A DNA stretch of 64,000 nucleotides from Nymphaea colorata. Its lineage: Eukaryota; Streptophyta; Magnoliopsida; Nymphaeales; Nymphaeaceae. Both the position numbers and the translations under genes were made by a program. Below are positions 58,495 to 64,000 of the stretch, one piece after another; the first letter of the stretch is position 1; every line of letters begins with the position of its first letter. The DNA lies in assembly GCF_008831285.2 (NCBI RefSeq), contig NC_045140.1, forward strand, positions 27,732,131 through 27,796,130, given 5' to 3'. The notes beneath the pieces were generated by a model. The model searched no databases. It was given only the letters and a program-made list of their open reading frames with translations, and was not told where the DNA came from.

Positions 58495-61406
58495 CCCTAA
58501 TCAACAGGTTAATTGAAAACACTGTTTCGAGCAATTCCCGAGAAAAAAACAGAGGAACTAAGATGCGTGTGCTCAGTTCCACAAGTAATTGAAAAGATTG
58601 GTTCGAGCAAAAGAGAAACTGAGAAGATGGGGACGAGCAATTCCACAAGAAACATGGAAATGAAGAAGATGGCAGCAAACTATTCCACAAGAAACAGAAA
58701 GCTAGAGATTATCCACACGATTTCTGCAAAGCAAAGAGCAAAGCTTTCGGGAAGGGATTATGTGGAATTACCCCTTCTTTTCCGCGAGTTCCAGAAAATC
58801 CGAGTAGGAGAGAGCGGGGAGAAGCCATCAAGAGGCGATTGGCTCCCAGGCCTCGGGTCTGATCCTGCGGGATCCCTACCCATCTGATGAACACGATTGA
58901 AAAGATCACAGAGCAGAATCCCTGAGGAAGACCTGCTAAAGAAACTAAGAAGGTCTGGTCAGGTGGGAAGGTGGAGGAAGATGAGAGGGCCTTTTCTTGC
59001 CATCAATGTTTTCCTTTTATTTTTTGCTAAAATAATTCTTTGTTTTCTCTTTCTTGCGCCAATTTTTTCTATTTTTATTTATCTACCTTGCAGACTTACT
59101 CCAACTAGAAATATATAACATACATATTTTAAGTTTTCCATTCGAGAGGGCATCAACGAAGATTCTCTTGCAGTTGGTTGGGGAAATTATTATTATGTCA
59201 GTCGCAACGCTTTCCACATTCTTGGACGGCCTTGCTCCCTGTTTGTCTTCGTCTCAACACGTACCGGATCACCTGGGTCCCATTCATGATCCATTCACTT
59301 ATTGGACTTTGGATATGGGTCTCTCATATCCAAACCCCTTGATGCTATCATGTGAATAGTTAACCATGTTTAGAGTAACAAAAGATAGATTTCTTAAAAT
59401 GCAGATGCCATTAAGTAGGCGTGAACTTATAAGTTGCCAACATTTTTTAAACTGTAACGTGGTTTGAGCAAAAAGGGTTTAGCATGGAGGTTTTGTTACA
59501 GCAAGTAATTGTAGCTTAGTAATCAATATGGTAATTCACGAGAAACCTGTTCTTGATTGTTGACCTGTTTTTCCTATTAAGCACCGTTATAATCGCCACG
59601 TTGTGTGCCCTATCAATGTATAACGTCACCAAGACCACATGCTGGTCGGTGTACCATCATTAGTAGCTTTCCATAAAGCTTGTTTTATGTAATGCATCTC
59701 AATCTTTTCTTTCACCAATGTCCTTTGATCTAAAAATTGTACAAACTTTAGTTCGATTTCATAAGTGAATCTTCGCACCCACTTTTCTTTCAACTTGGGA
59801 GGAAGAACCTCCGGCAGGGTCGTGTCGGCACTTTTCTTTCAACTTGATGATTTTAATCTGAGCAGGTGGATGGAGCTTCATGTTGGCTTCCCACCCACCA
59901 TTCCTGTTCTTTAGATGGACGATTTCACATAATTGCCTCCCATCATTGTACAAGAGATGGTTCATGTCGCTTTACGAACAAAAAAAAAAAAGGAAAAAGA
60001 AAGGCTGTTTCATGTCCAAAAGGAATTCAGAAACAGATATTATCAACATTCTTCATTTAGAAGATGTTTGTTTCCCTCATTTACCAAGGAGATGGCCCAT
60101 GAAATGAAAACGATTGACGCTCCCAACTGCCCAGGTGAAATAGGTATTGTATTGACGCGCTCCAGTTAAAACCTACATTCTCATATGAAACTGTGGTTTG
60201 CATATGACAGGTGCAGCTCCACGCTCTTGATTGCGCAATAAAATTGCCGAAAACCAATTGGTTGCAGTGATGTATTATTTTACGAAAGGGATCGTGGAAG
60301 ATGAAAGAGAAAGTACATGACTTTGAGCCCACGCGGAGCTACACAAGATATAACTGCTGATGATGAGATTGAAGTTCCGTCTTCATACGCTCAGCTGAGT
60401 ACAGATCAGGTCATCTGGCTTTGCAGTCTTCTAATGCCACTAGAACCATTCGTTTTACCGTCGAAGGCAGAGGCCTGACCATAGGCGCAAGTTGTGCAGA
60501 CTGCCAGGACCTGACCAAACTTGTCTCACACAACTTGCGTGTATGAATCGTTTTACGAAATGGTATAGAGAACGTGCATTTCATGAATAGGCATGCATCA
60601 GCATTTTAAAACTACCTTTTACTACGGAAAATAAATGGTTTTATTAAACAAAGGACGAAAGGTTAATCTCTACCTGCATATTAAACAGAGTATAAAACTG
60701 AAATTTGACCTGCCAACTCTTTCCATGAAGAACCAGTACACGTTAATTACTACAGCGATAGAACACTTAACATCAAGTTGAATAAAATGTCAACGATATC
60801 TTTTTGACACACATTTCACTCGGACCTACAATAAGAAAACATACAAAATGATGAGCCCTTGTTTGACAATTCATAGCAAAGCTCTACAGCGCATACTGGG
60901 AAATTCAAAGGCATGATGCTTGAATTTTATATTATGTTCTAAAGACAGGATCCTGAAAGGAAGTTTCCCAAAAAATAAAAGAAAAAAAGTCTTACACGAG
61001 CACCTTAGTATGCTTTGAGAACGACAGTCTGTATCTGTCTGGTCTACAACAGAGACTCCAGTTGCTTGATAATTGAAAACAAACAACAAAGAACAAACTA
61101 AAACAGCCGTATATCATGCATGCCACATGCATAAACACATACAGGAAGAGGGTACAGTACATAGCTGCAAAATGATCAATTTACATCGATATGCAGAAAC
61201 AAGCATGAATATTGTAGAACATTTCCTATATCAGGATTCGTCATGTGCAATTATCTGAATCCCAAGATCTAAGAGCTTCTCATCACGGATTTCAACATCT
61301 AAATCCAGTTGGAACAGAAACAATAGGACAGAGGACAAGATACTACAGAATTGCTGTTCAAATATTACAATTTATACAATGAGCTCTCAACTGAATTGAA
61401 ACTACA
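58495..61406. other. Intergenic, no further gene seen
   Basis: The first 400 bases probably hold the leader and promoter of the coiled-coil gene (minus strand); they contain three copies of ttccacaag (58577, 58638 and 58684). Further on, the only structure noted is a hairpin with cgcaagttgtg and its complement cacaacttgcg (about 60484-60540). Short frames around 59759-60332 do not look like genes. The last few hundred bases should include the 3' untranslated region of the next gene on the minus strand. Confidence 0.5.
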
Positions 61407-63282
61407 TCACCTTGCACGGCCACCATCGTCTGATGGATTGAATAAGAACTTTGGAAGAGATGCAATTCGAGGAAGGCCAAGCAGCAAATCACCAAGAGAG
61501 TCCTTTCTAGACATTGCTGAATTCTGCTTGTTATTAACATTATCAAGTTTGGATTTAGATGATGTTGCATACTCAGACATTTTCCTTTTGCCTCCCAGTG
61601 GGGACACAGTATCACGCTCATCATCATCATCGTCATCAGATTCCTCGTCTGTACTGGTTTCTGCATCAACCTTTTTTTTACTGTTCATATGTAGTGCATG
61701 ATCTGTATTTGCATCCTTCTGTAGAAGACAATAAAGAGAATTCACTCTTGACATGAGACACTGCTCATCAGAAGCCAAGGGATTTTGTGAATCACTGAGT
61801 AGATGCTGAGTTATCTCGTCCAAAACGTCTTTGTTCCACTGGTCTTCACCAGACATAGCAGGATTTCCAGAAGTCATCTGTTCTGTGATGCAATGTTCAA
61901 GGTGATTTACTAAATCAGTCACCGACATAGAACCCCGGAGAGAAGGAACCTTCAATTGTTCCCAAAAGTTTGATCCCTTTGACACTACATTTTCATTGCA
62001 CGTACGGTCTTCAATAGCCCTTGAGTCCATCACTGCATGCAAATTTAAATAATGTAATTGTGTCCAACGGGATAAAGGCAGACAGTTAGAAACAGCAATA
62101 TCCCTTGAGAAGCATTTTGTCCAGAAGAAAGAAAGTCCTTTCTTGTTAGAACAGCAGAAAAATATAAAGAAGAAGACAGGAACAGCATTTGCCCTTGGAG
62201 AAAAAAAAAAGGAAAGGTTTCTTGCTAAATCACTGGTCTGAAGCAAACGTCCAAGTTCTAACTTACTTTCTACTGTCGAAAGACTCGAAACATGCATGAG
62301 TTTTATGGAGGCAGAGTCCAGCAACGAGAACTCAAGCACATGAGAGAAAAAACACAATAAATTGGAGCAACGGCACACATAAGCCTGGACTATAGTGTTT
62401 TATGAGGAGTGAAAAAGAAAGAATGTCCTAGATTAGCCTTTGTTACAAGAAATGCCTTGACAACACCGTGCACCTGAGTATGAAACATGCTACTGATACA
62501 TGGTCATGAATATTCAGTCTTTTCTGCACCCACCAACGTGTATCATGCTGTCCTTGGGCAAGCACCAAACTAGACAACCAGAAATGCCAGGAACAAGTGG
62601 TTTTTTTCAAAAGAATAGACAACTGAAATTTAGGAGAACACAGTGCACCTATAACTTTTCAATCACTTCACTAGAGGCCACAGCTGGAAATAAAAACTTG
62701 ATAAAGAATTAAATTATTGAATAATTCATTATTCTCTCTTGGTTGTTGGTCAAAAGTGGTCCCTCGTGGTCCAGCTAGGGATGCTGATGAGCAGTCAAGC
62801 ACATTGGTAGCAATAGTGATGGCATACCAAGCAAAGGACCAAAGTAACTTGACTGACTGTTAAAACAAGCCACGTGACGTTCAAATAACCATCAGCTTCA
62901 CATTTTGCAAAATTATACAAGAGCTAAAACAGGCTGAAAGAGCATACCTGAGCTAGGTGAAGGAGTTTCATGAGAGACAGATTCATGTACTCTACCAACA
63001 GGATCCACAGGCTCAGTCTTCAAGCTCAATGACTGAGCAGTACATGTTGATCCAGAGTCTGGACAGCCAGAGAACATTGAAACATGATTATCCTTCGAAT
63101 GGTCAAACCCATGAAACTTTGAGTCACTTTGATCCTCAAATGCAGGAGCCCTGGAATCAAAGTATGGGGAGTCCAAGGATATATCTCCTCTCTGACTTAG
63201 CAAGTTCAACCGCGGGTCACATTGAATGAGCTTCTCAAAATGTTTATTAAGCAACCCATGAGGCACCTTTAAGAAATGTCTC
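61407..63282 (-). CDS. Unrecognised acidic protein, last two exons (partial)
   Basis: Two minus-strand exons are clear: 63282-62948 (phase-1 borders at both ends, following an ACGCAG acceptor) and 62032-61407, joined across a 915-base intron. They encode about 319 residues ending DDGGRAR. The first exon starts RHFLKVPHGLLNKHFEKLIQ and contains LLSQRGDISLDSPYFDSRAP. The second has a DLVNHLEHCITEQ helix, an acidic run (STDEESDDDDDDERD), a basic GGKRK cluster and a C-terminal block DSLGDLLLGLPRIASLPKFL. The acidic and basic clusters suggest a nuclear protein. I do not recognise the family. The 5' exons were not found in the remaining 718 bases, so the start is probably outside the window; an upstream first exon in 63283-64000 cannot be excluded. 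Confidence 0.7.
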
Positions 63283-64000
63283 CTGCGTGAACAGTTTGGA
63301 CATATCATGATCATGATATACATAGAACTACATAAGTCAAAGCAGCCACAGAATATCACAATGAAGAATTTGACTGGGAGAGAAAAGTATGTTCTTGGAA
63401 CGACTATTATCTAGATAGGAGGAGAAGAAAGAAGAAGGAAGAAAGACTACTTGGGGTTTGAGTCGTTTGACTAAAGTATAAGCTAAGATTATTTTACTTT
63501 ACGAAATATGTGTTCTAAGTTCTAACAAAAAAAAAGAGGTTAATTTGATGAAAAAGCTTTAATCCAGAGAAAGAGCAGAGCATAAACTACAAAACCACAA
63601 TTACGAGAAAACCCCTTTCCCGTCTTAAGAGTTTGCTTCCCAACTCCAGTTCCCTTCCCACTTTATACCGCTTCCTCAAATCCTGCTTCACGAATGCCTT
63701 CACATATCCTTTTCATTTACAAGTAATCATGTTCAAAACTCTCCATACTCTTCAATCCACAGACAAGGAGTGGCCTACTTTGTTAGTAATGAAACATCTA
63801 CCCACTGAATTTTACCATTTAGGCAAAAACAAAGATGCTTAAGCTTTGAAATTTTTTCATTCAACTGCATATTAGTCGTAGTTAGTTGTAGTGTGTTTTA
63901 TATTTCACGTGGTAAATGAAAATTTTAGAAACTTGAACATATTTCTCTTATTCCATTAAAAAACAAGCACCCCATTTCAAATTTGTAATCCTGAGCTGTA
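63283..64000. other. Probable intron or 5' flank of the partial gene
   Basis: AT-rich sequence upstream of the partial minus-strand gene. A 69-codon plus-strand frame at 63633-63842 has no recognisable features. I see no exon that would join the acceptor at 63283. Confidence 0.4.

Noticed and set aside
58513-58887. 124-codon plus-strand frame upstream of the coiled-coil gene
   Set aside because: Low complexity from repeated ttccacaagaaac words; likely the promoter or leader of the minus-strand gene.
60484-60540. Hairpin with cgcaagttgtg arms as a regulatory or terminator structure
   Set aside because: Eleven-base arms with a loop of about 30 bases are common by chance in 64 kb, and no transcript ends there that I can infer.
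1-64000. CRISPR arrays, bacterial operons, rRNA, tRNA or organelle DNA insertions
   Set aside because: None seen. I looked for tRNA B-box-like GTTCAAATCC words; the one at about 21675 has no partner A-box or cloverleaf around it.

Overview
This is nuclear DNA from a flowering plant. Every recognisable gene is eukaryotic, carries GT-AG introns and finds its best match in angiosperm families: ERH, a RHY1A-type RING-H2 protein, the plastid phage-type RNA polymerase RPOTp, a plant folate-biopterin (BT1) transporter, a peroxisomal 2,4-dienoyl-CoA reductase and a defensin-like peptide. Coding GC is moderate, introns reach about 3 kb, and (CT)n/(AT)n microsatellites and old retroelement pieces fill the gaps. 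It does not look like a grass; the species cannot be fixed from the sequence.

Layout. 1-7.7 kb: gene-poor, with a palindromic foldback, a 120-bp tandem repeat, microsatellites and a dispersed repeat. 7.7-13.4 kb: an intact two-exon defensin-like gene (+) and a broken second copy whose cysteine exon has been replaced by DNA holding a large inverted repeat; a decayed LINE (-) lies between the copies. 13.6-14.84 kb: a frame-broken, unrecognised gene copy (-). 16.6-20.7 kb: ERH (+, 4 exons). 22.4-26.8 kb: RHY1A-like RING-H2 E3 ligase (+, 3 exons). 29.4-42.3 kb: RPOTp (+, 19 exons, 992 codons). 42.3-45.2 kb: copia remnant (-) and a dispersed repeat. 45.2-48.2 kb: BT1-family transporter (+, 5 exons). 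51.4-54.3 kb: SDRB (-, 5 exons, ending in the peroxisomal signal SKL). 57.7-58.5 kb: nuclear coiled-coil protein (-, 2 exons). 61.4-63.3 kb: the last two exons of an unrecognised acidic, probably nuclear protein (-), whose 5' end lies upstream and probably outside the window.

The genes are independent housekeeping or regulatory units, not a cluster with one function. RPOTp transcribes plastid genes, SDRB acts in peroxisomal beta-oxidation of unsaturated fatty acids, the BT1 protein is a membrane carrier, RHY1A tags proteins with ubiquitin and ERH is a small nuclear cofactor.

The most interesting points are: (1) RPOTp has no in-frame AUG before codon 159, but has a CUG in strong context at 29381 that gives 992 residues and a plastid-type presequence; (2) an identical 175-bp tandem duplication of part of RPOTp exon 12 plus intron; (3) a defensin-like duplicate whose exon 2 has been swapped for a foldback able to form a long hairpin RNA; (4) a MITE-like element inside an RPOTp intron; (5) ERH and a BT1 transporter close together, as I recall they are in Arabidopsis. 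All exon borders were derived by eye from reading frame, splice sites and remembered family sequences; no alignment or search was run.
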